Assembly: GCA_002751075.1 (NCBI GenBank)
Contig: NAOQ01000983.1
Location: forward strand, 1,337-18,100
DNA from: Ichthyophonus hoferi
Taxonomy: Eukaryota; Opisthokonta; Ichthyosporea; Ichthyophonida; Ichthyophonidae
Direction: 5' to 3'
Length of the DNA stretch: 16,764 nucleotides
Positions 1 through 16,310 of the stretch are shown here, in pieces. Positions within the stretch are counted from its first letter, which is position 1. Each line of letters starts with the position of its first letter. The position numbers were made by a program, and so were the translations under genes. The notes below the pieces were generated by a model, which was not told the origin of the DNA, ran no database searches, and saw only the letters and a program-made list of their open reading frames with translations.

Positions 1-230
1 CATGCCATACCATATTGTATCGTGCAAATACGTAGATGAATATATATATACTAGAACCTAATAAGATAGGATATCATGCAGTAGATTAACCAATCATATC
101 ATGCAAATGGTAAGAGATAAGAAGAATTAGAAATTCAAGTAGATTTGTGATTGGATGGCGTATATAAATAACATGTATATATAAAGAGAGCCAATAAACG
201 AAGACATGAGTATTTATAAAATGGTAAAAG
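1..230 (+). promoter_or_regulatory. Putative promoter and 5' leader of the WDR5 gene
   Basis: AT-rich DNA upstream of the WD40 gene. A CCAAT box lies at 90-94, an octamer-like ATGCAAAT at 101-108, an inverted CCAAT (ATTGG) at 149-153, a TATA-box match (TATATAAATA) at 161-170 and another CCAAT at 191-195. A start of transcription near 190-200 would suit the TATA box and leave a short non-coding first exon ending in AAAG at 230, just before a well-formed intron. The arrangement is coherent but rests on motif matches only; in AT-rich DNA TATA-like words are common. Confidence 0.4.
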
Positions 231-280
231 GTAATTAAAATATCTTATTGGTACTAATATATCATTGGTTTTTTCTATAG
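231..280 (+). other. Probable 50-nt 5'-UTR intron
   Basis: The stretch starts GTAATT after AAAG, carries a consensus branch site TACTAAT at 252-258, then a T-rich tract, and ends CTATAG at 280. All three splice signals are better than in most introns of the downstream gene. It ends 13 nt before the assigned start codon. The main frame cannot be extended upstream: unspliced it meets TAA at 255-257, and spliced through this intron it meets TAA at 217-219. The intron would therefore sit in the leader. Confidence 0.5.
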
Positions 281-293
281 TTATTTTTCAACT

Positions 294-8058
<7,765 letters not shown>

Positions 8059-8254
8059 TAATCGATATACCTTATAAGGTTATTTTTGTAGTTTCATCTT
8101 ATTTAGTAAATGATTGCAATTAACCAATTTAAATGGATTGTTAATTGGACGATTATAATAGCTCATCCCTATTAAATCATGCTCATAAAGAGTTATTTAT
8201 TGTTTTTGCATATTTTAAAATAACATCCTATAGGTCGAGATAAAATGAGCTAAT

Positions 8255-8260
8255 AATAAA
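8255..8260 (+). terminator. Candidate poly(A) signal of wdr5
   Basis: AATAAA about 200 nt after the stop codon, the first perfect match downstream of TAG. In DNA this AT-rich such a hexamer is expected often, so the assignment is tentative. Confidence 0.3.
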
Positions 8261-8480
8261 GGTGATTAATAGGGAATATTATTTGTCTTGTCAGTACAGG
8301 ATATAGCATGATATAGAAAGTTATATTATACTCTAGTATATCATAGTATAGTATGCTATAGTATATATTAGTATATACTATACATTAGTATGTTATAGTA
8401 TATTATATTATGTTGTATTATATTATAGCATATCACAGTATAGCTATTGCGTAACTACAAATAGATAAATGAATAAATAA

Positions 8481-8541
8481 ACTATAGCAATTCGTAGTAG
8501 CTCTAGTGACTTGTCCACAGGCCTCGGGGTCGCCAATTGAG
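8481..8541. repeat. Short dispersed repeat D, copy 2
   Basis: Matches 1632-1690 in the same orientation, with the shared core GACTTGTCCACAGG, CTCGGGGTC and CCAATT. It sits just downstream of the TATAG low-complexity block. Confidence 0.65.
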
Positions 8542-8658
8542 TGTTGTATAAGAGGGCTATACATTACTATGATGTTGTTTAAAAAATAACAAATGAATGC
8601 AAACCTTAGCGTGTCCCAAACATATTGGTATTTTACCTATATCGATATGATACACATG

Positions 8659-8698
8659 TACAGGCACGCGGGGCTACCGCGTATGCCCGGATGTAGCT
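8659..8698. other. GC-rich hairpin patch
   Basis: ACGCGG, a 5-nt loop GGCTA, then CCGCGT form a perfect 6-bp stem, followed by a GC-rich stretch reading GCCCGGATGTAGCTGGGGG. The GC content stands out from its surroundings, which could mark the remains of a transposable element or of an exon. I cannot assign it. Confidence 0.4.
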
Positions 8699-9620
8699 GG
8701 GGGTTTATTAGTTGCTTTCGTTCCCTTTTATATATCTTTTTCCGAGTTTTTTATTTATCGAGGGTTTCAATCATAGCTGTTCATGAACGTAACTGGGGCC
8801 AATCTTGAATATCCCTGTGAAGACCACTGAGGCCATAGAATTATCTGATAAGTCAATGTGATACGTTATAATTAGGACCCTTCCACATCTACTCTATGCG
8901 TAGAATCCAGTATGGAGTCAACAAAATTTATATGACTATATATTATATAATAATCTCATGAAAATTCAAATGAATATTTTTAACTCAAGCAATAACCCAG
9001 TGTAGTGAATTTAGCAATCGATGTTTGATAGTTAAACTTCGTGTTCGTTAGACGTATATAGTAATGCTCAGACTTGTCTCGATGATCTAATACTATTGGC
9101 TCCTTATTTGAATGGCTCTTTTAAACCAATTTCTCTTACAATATAATGTAAGTGCTCACATTCTATGTATTGTATTGACAAATCAATATACTTTGCTAAG
9201 AATGTTATTCAATCAACCAATATTGGTCCAATCATTTTGTGATCTGATCGTTACCAGCATAAATAATAATAAATACTTATATAAGAAATACCTATAATAA
9301 AAAAAGCAATAATAATCTCCTAGGAATGGCATCGTGTTACAGTGTGGTGACACCATTGGAAAGGGAACCAATAGCGCTTGTCAAAATTGATGCGTTGAAG
9401 CTGACTGCGCTGAAATAAATCATAACAAATAAAACAAATAACTCTGGTTTCGCTAAATAATTCGTAATCTATATATAGACTATATTTAGAAGGTATAAAA
9501 GGCGTTCTGTCTGGGACAAAATCTGTATACTGTTCTTTTTCCAGATATACGGAATAAGGCTTTTTTCTTCGATTCGTGTTTCTGCTTGCAATTGCGGCTA
9601 TTATTCATATTGAATGCAAT

Positions 9621-9813
9621 AATAACTACAACATAGTGAGATAGTAACTTCAACATAGTGAGATAATAGCTACAATATAGTGAAAATAACAGCAGAGTGA
9701 GATAATAACTTTATCACAGTGAGATAAAAACTACAACATATTGAGATAATAGTTGCATAACGCTGAAATAATAACTACAGCAGAGTGAGATAGGAACTAC
9801 AATTTAATAAGAT
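9621..9813. repeat. 22-bp minisatellite, nine units
   Basis: Nine head-to-tail units with consensus AATAACTACAACATAGTGAG-AT. Seven are exactly 22 bp and the third and fourth are 21 and 18 bp. Units begin at 9621, 9643, 9665, 9686, 9704, 9726, 9748, 9770 and 9792. The unit length is not a multiple of three, so it is not a protein repeat in one frame. Confidence 0.92.
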
Positions 9814-10670
9814 AATATTATAATCGGAAATTTTGAATAGAAATCGTGATCGCAAGTGAACCCAGGAATACCAAGATTTTTGATTAAAAATCACATGCTT
9901 TCACACTTTCCAAGGCTTCAATAATTCCAGAGTGCCAAAAACAGGTGGAATAAAGACTTGACCCATACCCCAACCATGCATTGCAGCAAATACACACAAA
10001 TAAATTAACAAGCAGGAGTATTATTTTCCCGATAACTTTATTAAGCACATTGGGATCAGTAGAAAACGTAATATACTCAGCATTCTTATATGTATGATGA
10101 ATTAGGCTTTGAATCAATCGGGAACCAATTTTAACGCATTATATATAAAAAGCTTTGATATCCTGGATTAAACACTTGACTTGATAATCGTTATAACTAT
10201 AAAAGAATGCTAGCTGTGTTAGCATTCATTGGAGTTCTAAGCACGTTATATGATTAGAAACAACCGCCAGATCAACCCACGAAATATCAACTATTATTAA
10301 TATATTGGCAAACAGACAATTAGAGCTGAAAATACTATAGCTCTCAATTACGAAAATTAATCTAACTAACTATACCCAAGTAATCCTAGAAGAATCAAGT
10401 AGCACTACTCAGTTATATTCATCCAGATCACACTTACATTTCGCAACTTAAAGGTATTACTGATCTGGAAAATATATCTCTCGGTTGACTTCAAGTTTTA
10501 TAAGACATTCTGCTTATGGTAACTACATCTTATTGAAACTGTTATGACTGGCCATCATACTGCAACGTATGACCCGTCAACAGGAAAACCAGAAACTTCA
10601 TATAAGATTCTGGTCTTACATTTTGATCTACCATCGAATTGCAGAAGACCAGTTTCAAATCATTATGGAT

Positions 10671-10719
10671 AATAACCACGATATAGTGAAATGATAACTA
10701 CAATATACGATATAGAGAT
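10671..10719. repeat. Second locus of the 22-bp repeat, two units
   Basis: AATAACCACGATATAGTGAA-AT (22 bp) followed by a 27-bp variant beginning GATAACTACAATATA and ending AGAGAT. Both match the consensus of the array at 9621-9813, about 860 bp away. Confidence 0.75.
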
Positions 10720-11226
10720 AATACATCTATACTAACTTAAATTGGCACTCTCACAATCAGGATTGATACCAAGTTTCTAGGTATTGAATGGAAAGTTAGT
10801 ATACTGAGATGGATAACATTAAAGTGCCATGATTGGTCCCCTCTACAACATAAGGATCATCTCTAAGAGTTTATTATTGAAAGACTATTTGTTCATTTAA
10901 TAAGTGTATGCTCATTGCTTAAAAGTCATATCCTAGTAAATTAATTGCTGGGCACGCAACCTCATCGCAAATCTTTCACAAGATTTAAATAGGACGCTTC
11001 CATTGGCCATTTAAATATAAATAAAACCCAACTACGCTTAGACATAATACCTCTTAAGCTATTTATTTTATTATATTCTTTAATCAGACCAGTTACAATA
11101 ATATATACTAGACAATAACAGGCCTTTCCCTACCCAAATACACCTCATGCACTACTACATAAACTACTGTTCCAAAAAGAAATAATTTGTAACAATCATT
11201 ACACATACAAAGCCAATAGTATGACG

Positions 11227-11232
11227 TTTATT
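11227..11232 (-). terminator. Candidate poly(A) signal of eIF5A
   Basis: AATAAA on the minus strand, 61 nt after the stop codon. Another AATAAA (11293-11298) overlaps the stop codon itself, which is too early for normal 3'-end formation, so the distal one is preferred. Confidence 0.4.
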
Positions 11233-11293
11233 TATGCCCGAGTTTACAGCGATACTAGGTATCATTATATCATATACAATGCCAATAGCATGT

Positions 11294-12009
11294 TTATTTA
11301 GGCATGGCCTTAACTGCAATAGCAGCCTCCTCATCCATGGCCATGATAACAGTGACCAAAAGCTCCTCTCCCTCAGCGAAACGAGAAGTGATCTCCTTGC
11401 CCAAATCTCCCTCGGGGAGCTTAAGGTCATCCTTGGTGGTTCCATCATCGTTCATGAGAGACATGAAGTCCTCCTCGATGTCGAGAAGCTGCACAACGTA
11501 ACAATTAGACACCGCTTACAGTAGTGCACCTATCCTATCCTATCCTATACTATCTCATTCCATCACACCCTACCCCATTCCACACAACATACCTGGTAAT
11601 CACGACGGATAACATTGGGGACATCCATGTTATGGGTGGAGGGAGACATATCCTCGAGCTTCTTGTTGGTGAAGATATCAATACCCACCATGTTGACCTG
11701 TAGAAAATAGCCATGAGAAGATTAATACCAGTAATTGGTCACTAAAGAAGACATCGGATCGGATAAGGGTCAACATAACAGAAGAGCAGTAACATCACCC
11801 TACCATTGAAAATAACATTTAACTCGATATATTACCTTGGCGTGACCGTGCTTGCCAGTCTTGGAGGTGGACATGTCCACAATCTTGCAGGGACGACCCT
11901 TAATGCACACAAAACCACCCTTTCTCAAAGCAGAGCACTGCATAGGGAAGGTGGTGGAAGCTCCAGAACCTCCATGCTCGAACTCGTGGTTTTCAGCATC
12001 GTCAGCCAT
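11294..12009 (-). CDS. eIF5A: Translation factor eIF5A, three coding exons
   Basis: Minus-strand coding exons are 12009-11836, 11697-11593 and 11488-11294. The introns are 138 and 104 nt, both phase 0 and GT-AG. The product is 157 residues, the normal family length. After an acidic N-terminus come [10 protein letters not shown], the invariant loop [12 protein letters not shown] (residues 48-58, with Lys53 the expected hypusine site), [14 protein letters not shown], and an OB-fold C-terminal domain from about residue 84 with [10 protein letters not shown] and [10 protein letters not shown] near the end. eIF5A binds the ribosome and aids peptide-bond formation and termination. Lys53 would be modified by deoxyhypusine synthase and hydroxylase. 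The start ATG has A at -3 and G at +4. The [12 protein letters not shown] segment resembles fungal orthologues. Exon GC is much higher than the surrounding DNA. Confidence 0.98.
11489..11592 (-). other. Intron 2 of eIF5A
   Basis: 104 nt, donor GTATGT, branch-like TCTAATTG, acceptor TTGTGCAG (minus strand). It includes a short TATCC pentamer run on the plus strand (about 11530-11555). Confidence 0.92.
11698..11835 (-). other. Intron 1 of eIF5A
   Basis: 138 nt, donor GTAATA, branch-like TATTAATC, acceptor TTCTACAG (minus strand), placed directly after the hypusine loop GHGHAK. Confidence 0.92.
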
Positions 12010-12021
12010 TGTGATATTAGT

Positions 12022-12323
12022 CTGCGAAGAAAAACCAATTAATAAGATTTAAAACTAAAAGCAGCAACGTCATACTAGATAACACTAACAATATAATATT
12101 ATAAAGCGGAAGAAGTGCCAAGCTATGTTGCAAAGCAAAATACCTCCTACATCAAGACAACTTGGACTCAAATCAACAGCATGTCAATGTCAAGAGAAGG
12201 AGTAACCTAACAAGCCAGTGTTAGGGCGCCGTTAATTTGTAAAGTAATAGTAACATAATTTATTTTATTACGTAAAACATACAATATAGTATATTAGACT
12301 ATACCGTACTATAACTTTCTTAC
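12022..12323 (-). other. Probable 5'-UTR intron of eIF5A
   Basis: On the minus strand a strong donor AAG|GTAAG lies at 12323, and a pyrimidine-rich acceptor GGTTTTTCTTCGCAG ends at 12022, 12 nt before the start codon. The acceptor is of better quality than needed by chance and no coding exon uses it. The donor is the best upstream match, but another at about 12142 is possible. Needs transcript evidence. Confidence 0.45.
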
Positions 12324-12389
12324 CTTCCTACTTACTACACAAGCAACAAGGTGAAATGCAACTGAAAACAGAAAACACTTTAACACACC

Positions 12390-12708
12390 ACAATGTGGGA
12401 GCACATCCTTTTAAAGTACCATGTGTACGTTAAAAAGTTATTTAATTTTAATAGGCAATGAATGCTTCCCATTAAGAATGGTGAACCAATAAAAAATAAT
12501 TACGAAATTTAAATTCATTGATGTTACTTGCAAGATGTGTTTAATTGGCTGCCCGGATGAGTTTTGTCTAAAATAATATTTAATTTTAATAACCAATTAA
12601 TACCTATAATTAAGATTAGTTAACCAACACAAAATAATCAAGAAATTTAAATTCACGAGTGTTATTTACAGGATGTGGTTTGATTGGCTGCCCGGATGGG
12701 TTTTGCGA
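12390..12708 (-). promoter_or_regulatory. Putative eIF5A promoter with duplicated CCAAT block
   Basis: On the minus strand a TATA-like TTTAAAAGG lies at about 12412-12420. Upstream are two copies of GGCAGCCAAT(T/C)AAAC, at about 12543-12556 and 12682-12695. The CCAAT motifs have the same orientation as the gene and lie roughly 130 and 270 bp above the TATA-like element. Distances suit a polymerase II promoter, but the evidence is motif-based. Confidence 0.45.
12432..12708. repeat. 139-bp tandem duplication upstream of eIF5A
   Basis: Units of about 138-139 bp, 12432-12569 and 12570-12708. Shared segments in order are TATTTAATTTTAATA, GAACCAA/TAACCAA, GAAATTTAAATTCA, GTTA(C/T)TT, GGCTGCCCGGATG and GTTTTG. 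Identity is highest in the distal 45 bp containing the CCAAT motif and GCCCGGATG. Confidence 0.88.
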
Positions 12709-12929
12709 CCGCAGAAACGTAATCCCTGGGAGAATCGAATCGAATCGCTTAAAATTATGCAGCCGATGTATCCATAAAGTTAAATTGTGGTTTTAAAATA
12801 TTTTAAATATTTTTATAAACCTTTTAACGCTTGGAGCCTCCTTTTTCTATTTTTGGACTTCACCGGCTTTAATAGCTAAACTGCCCTTTACAGTGCAGTA
12901 TTATAATGCAATCTTCCAGTGTTTATTAT
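12709..12929. other. Region without a recognised gene
   Basis: It begins with a GC-richer stretch with a GAATC/GAATCGAATCG run (about 12732-12749). The rest is AT-rich. No splice-joined protein similarity seen. Confidence 0.5.
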
Positions 12930-13185
12930 ACATGTCACATACAGACTGCCTTAGTATGTGGTAGCTGTTGTCTATTCATGATTTAATTCTATTTTGATTG
13001 TATTTTAGCTTGACCTCAATAAAGGTATAAACAGGTCTCGGATGGATTCGGAGACGGGTTTAATTTGGTCATAAATTAGTGTCAAATTAAACTAAGTGGT
13101 TTAATTTAAATATTGACCCGATCTACGTGTATGAGACTTAGGAGCAGCTAATACAATTAATTAGGAAATTGTCTGTGATATTTCC
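12930..13185. repeat. Repeat family A, copy 1
   Basis: Aligns collinearly to 14595-14852 at about 70% identity by eye. Shared words include TCTATTCATGA, TTGACCTCAATAAA, CATAAATTAGTGTCAAATT and GAGACTTAGGA. A hairpin, GTCTC at 13035-13039 with GAGAC at 13051-13055, is kept in the partner with a compensating base-pair change. Element type unknown. Confidence 0.85.
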
Positions 13186-14215
13186 TTACGACCATGCCCT
13201 CTCACTATAATATATTTAATTACAGAGCGCATAATGTACCTATACATTACCTACTATATATAATTATTACCAATTTTGGGTTGAGCTCTACCACACACGC
13301 TCCGTTGATTTTGTCTAAATAAAAAAATGATGTGAAACATAGCTTACCTACTATTGTAGTTTACTTTTTAACATTTATTACATATATATATTTAAATGTA
13401 GCATATAATTATATAATTTAAATTTTCTTTTTTATTATTATAATAACATCCTTTATCTTCAGAAAGTGGTCCATAGGAATATTCAACTGCGAAACTCTAC
13501 GTAGCCAAATACCATAACGAGCCGAATCAAACCACCTTTTGATTCGCTTCCCTTTAAATAGTAGGCGGTCATTACTATTTTAATTTGCTAATAAGCATAT
13601 GCCATTAAAATATGAACGGCAAAATGCTATAGTACGTGTGAACTTCGCCTAAGATATATGCACATCCACATAAATGTCTTTTGTATCTATATATATATAT
13701 CTATATATGGAGATATAGGATACATACACGTGCGAATATATATGTTTACGTAATAGTAATCTTTTATTCTCTATCTCTCCATGCATATATGTATAAATAT
13801 ACTATTGCATAGTCAGTTAACTATAAGAGTATACCACTTTTATTCATTCTTTACCACCCCCTATCTCTATCTTTGTTTCTCTTAGAATGTTCTATTATAT
13901 ACTCTTTCTTTTGTTCTCTTATTGGTGTGATGTGATAGGAAACCGACAACAGTCAATTGGATCTCTGGGAAAATATTAGGAATTTCCATCGCAATAAAAT
14001 TTAAAGCTCCTTCTTTATCCATTTTAAGACCCCTTCCTACACTGAGGGTCCAAAGCTCTTGATGACAAGCAAATATTGGCAATACAGTATCTATTATTTA
14101 TATTCAAACAAGATTGTGGATCAACTAGTAAAGCTAATACAAGTATATGAAAATACTATTAATTGATAATGAAAACCCTTTACTTTCCTGCTAACCCTTT
14201 GTAAGGTGGTCGCAA
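13186..14215. other. Intergenic AT-rich DNA, one unassigned minus-strand open frame
   Basis: It contains a perfect inverted repeat CGAATCAAA-CCACCT-TTTGATTCG at 13523-13546, a TA microsatellite near 13688-13710, and a 66-codon minus-strand open frame at 13882-14082. That frame starts MPIFACHQELWTLSVGRGLK and reads like ordinary protein, but its length is at chance level and I recognise no family. Nothing else is supported. Confidence 0.5.
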
Positions 14216-14460
14216 ACAAACTTTGACTATATTATATCATATTGTGGTATATTATGTTATATTATATTATATATTTTTGAAATAATTAATAACCGGGTAC
14301 AGGGGGCTGCATCTTGTCATAAAACTGGGTAGTCTAGGGAGCCCATTAATGATTGCTGAACCAACCAACCTAACTTTTGACTAATATTATTATATGCTAT
14401 TATATTATATATGGAAATAATTAATAACCTGGGTACTGGACTAGGTAATGATTGGATTTA
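14216..14460. repeat. Tandem duplication, about 140 bp unit
   Basis: The block ACTTTGACTATATTAT ... GAAATAATTAATAACCGGGTAC (14220-14300) recurs as ACTTTTGACTAATATTAT ... GAAATAATTAATAACCTGGGTAC (14371-14436), in the same order and orientation. The segment between GGGTAC and the next ACTTTTGAC is unique. Confidence 0.7.
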
Positions 14461-14594
14461 GCCTGACTCTGGATTCTCTACGGTAGATAGTATGATATGG
14501 AACCTTAGAATCTGTCATTGTGATCGAGGGGAAAGTACCAGCAATTTCAGCCATGTCATCGTGTGTACATCAGAAATGACGTGCGGATTGCAGT

Positions 14595-14852
14595 ATACTG
14601 TCATACACGTTGTTTTAATAGGTGGTAAGCTGTAATCTATTCATGACGTAACACTGCTTTTATCTTATCTTATCTTGACCTCAATAAAAGCATATAAATA
14701 GATCTCAAATGGGATTCTGAGATATAGGTTTTATTAGCTCATAAATTAGTGTCAAATTCATCGAAGTATTTTAATTTGGATATTAACTCTGTCTATGTTT
14801 TTGAGACTTAGGAACAGTCAATACAGTTATTCAAGAGATTGGTTGTGATATA
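14595..14852. repeat. Repeat family A, copy 2
   Basis: Direct partner of 12930-13185, about 1.66 kb downstream. The hairpin arms are ATCTCA (14702-14707) and TGAGAT (14718-14723). It lies about 190 bp upstream of the Tc1/mariner-like element and is not part of it. Confidence 0.85.
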
Positions 14853-15042
14853 TTATATATATCTATACGTTATTTGTATGTATTGAGATTTGTATTTGTC
14901 AACACTATCTTTGACGACCAGACAGATATAACGGGCTTATACAGGCGATTCCAACTACTGATAAGGAAGGAATTAGTCTTCACTTCTCACCAATCAGTGT
15001 TAATGTAATACTAAGCCGAATCTGAATTTCGGTCGTATACTA
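14853..15042. other. Spacer between repeat A copy 2 and the transposon remnant
   Basis: AT-rich with no recognised feature. The words CAACACTATCTTTG (about 14899) and CAAGAGATT (about 14833) recall repeat B copy 2, a similarity too short to claim. Confidence 0.4.
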
Positions 15043-15886
15043 ATAGGGTATTTCGGAAATCTTTTCCAACATTTCCACAATATTGGTAATGATTTTTATA
15101 TATAAAAAAAATGTTGAAAAATTTTATACCTTTGTATTTTTTAAAATCGAAATTTTAAGCTTCAAGTAAATCATCAAAACAATCAATAAAAACTAAGAAC
15201 AATGATACATGTAAGATAAGTTTTTAGCTTTAAAAAGATAAAATTACGTAAGCTAACAAATACATATATCATATATATGTAATATTGTGTAAATTGTGTA
15301 AATCACAGTAAAATTATATACGTAATGTCCGAAATATTCATGATGGTCCCGCTCACTGCACGGTTATAGTTTATTCTTTTACGTATATTGTATTTAGACA
15401 TGTGTGTATTCTATAGTATATTATATTTACTTATGTATTACTGATTCTTTGGTGCTTGATTCTATAATACTGACAAATTCAATCAATTCATACAGCAACT
15501 TTGAATGTTGAAGTAATGTATTTGCCACTATATAGTCCCGACTTCAATGCAATTGAAAACCTTTTTTTTCAATACCAAGTCCAACCTCAATTCAATTAGA
15601 CCTGGAGCAACTTAACAGAGTCAGCTAAAAACAAATGTCACATCGGTTCTGGAAAATCCACAAAACTATAATATAGAAGAATATTACGGTCATACGTAGC
15701 AGGCGCTAACGCGAGAGATCAATGGTTTTCAATTAAGTATTCTAATTTTATTGTATTTTCTGTTCTTGTTGTTTACATGTAAAAAATAAAAAAGTAAAAT
15801 TAAGAAATTTTCAACATATTTCCAAAATCCTTCTTATTTTTTTTTTTGTGAAATCTTTCCCAATATTTTCGAATTAATTACCCTGT
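15043..15886 (+). mobile_element. Degraded Tc1/mariner-like DNA transposon
   Basis: Terminal inverted repeats of about 80 bp: the left end begins ATAGGGTATTTCGGAAATC, the right end read inward begins ACAGGGTAATTAATTCGAAA, and the inner parts share ATGTTGAAAA(A)TTT (15108-15123 against 15800-15815). Inside, on the plus strand, 15331-15360 reads IHDGPAHCT, resembling the second catalytic Asp motif of the DDE family (typically QDNAPxH). Positions 15516-15560 read VMYLPLYSPDFNAIENL, the diagnostic third-acid motif (family LPPYSPDLNPIENLW). The two are 71 codons apart rather than the usual 34-37, pointing to an internal insertion, and TAG follows 10 codons after the last motif. At about 0.84 kb it is shorter than full elements (1.3 kb or more). 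It is inactive. Confidence 0.8.
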
Positions 15887-16310
15887 GAATCAAAGAATAC
15901 ATGTGCTATATGCCACAAGATAGGATAGTATAATATTATTGGTTATTATTATAACCCCTGTACTTTGTCTAAGAAGAACAACACTGTCTTGATATTATAG
16001 CTTAATATTAATTTGGTATAGAATACAAAATGGTAGAAATAATCCAGAACTGAACAACGTATTTGTAAATACTGTCTTAAGTATTCATGACTGTCCAGTC
16101 AGCGCATCCCACACTGGTAGGTCGAATCTGCAGACTGTTCATCTAGATGGTCAAAGCTCTGGTAACAAGCGCATTATAAAATGATTGGTCTATTATTTAG
16201 TTGATAGCATAGCGTTCTTAATTAGGTAAATGTATTGGTTAATATATAGAATGCAAGCACTCACATTAAATGAAATAATTAACTATACATCCAATCAAAT
16301 TAGAACACTT
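15887..16310. other. AT-rich DNA with fragments resembling nearby sequence
   Basis: A stretch at 16147-16197 resembles 14044-14097 (shared CAAAGCTCT and ACAAGC, then CTATTATTTA) at about 70%. A stretch at 16081-16105 (AGTATTCATGACTGTCC) resembles the transposon motif at 15333-15350. These could be further repeat or transposon fragments. No gene recognised. Confidence 0.4.

Larger units (their letters stand above)
8059..9620. other. Intergenic region downstream of wdr5, no gene recognised
   Basis: It includes the wdr5 3' UTR and a low-complexity block of TATAG/TATTA words at about 8300-8445. Dispersed repeat D copy 2 (8481-8541) follows, then a locally GC-richer patch at 8655-8700 with a perfect ACGCGG-CCGCGT hairpin. 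The rest is AT-rich. Short open frames occur on both strands but none resembles a known protein or joins through good splice signals. Confidence 0.6.
9814..11293. other. Intergenic region downstream of eIF5A, no gene recognised
   Basis: AT-rich DNA between the minisatellite and the eIF5A stop. An 85-codon stop-free minus frame (about 9884-10141) lacks an ATG and is at chance level. A second site of the 22-bp repeat lies at 10671-10719, and an inverted repeat of TATACTAACTT (10728-10738) with AAGTTAGTATA (10793-10803) follows it. The last 70 bp should be eIF5A 3' UTR. Confidence 0.6.

Noticed and set aside
8593-8808. 71-codon plus-strand frame
   Set aside because: Composition is mixed and part falls in a GC-rich hairpin patch, but no family is recognised and no splice context supports it.
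9325-9420. Segment after CTCCTAG reading EWHRVTVW, reminiscent of mitochondrial single-strand DNA-binding proteins
   Set aside because: The next codon is a stop, no flanking exon continues the family, and eight residues are too few.
9884-10141. Minus-strand frame with a hydrophobic, membrane-like segment (KIILLLVNLFVCICC)
   Set aside because: It has no ATG start, is about 85 codons between stops, and several such frames are expected by chance at this base composition. Thymine-rich codons give hydrophobic segments automatically.
11164-12052. Several plus- and minus-strand frames of 65-96 codons overlapping eIF5A
   Set aside because: They are shadows of the eIF5A exons in other frames; the true frame is fixed by the eIF5A sequence and splice sites.
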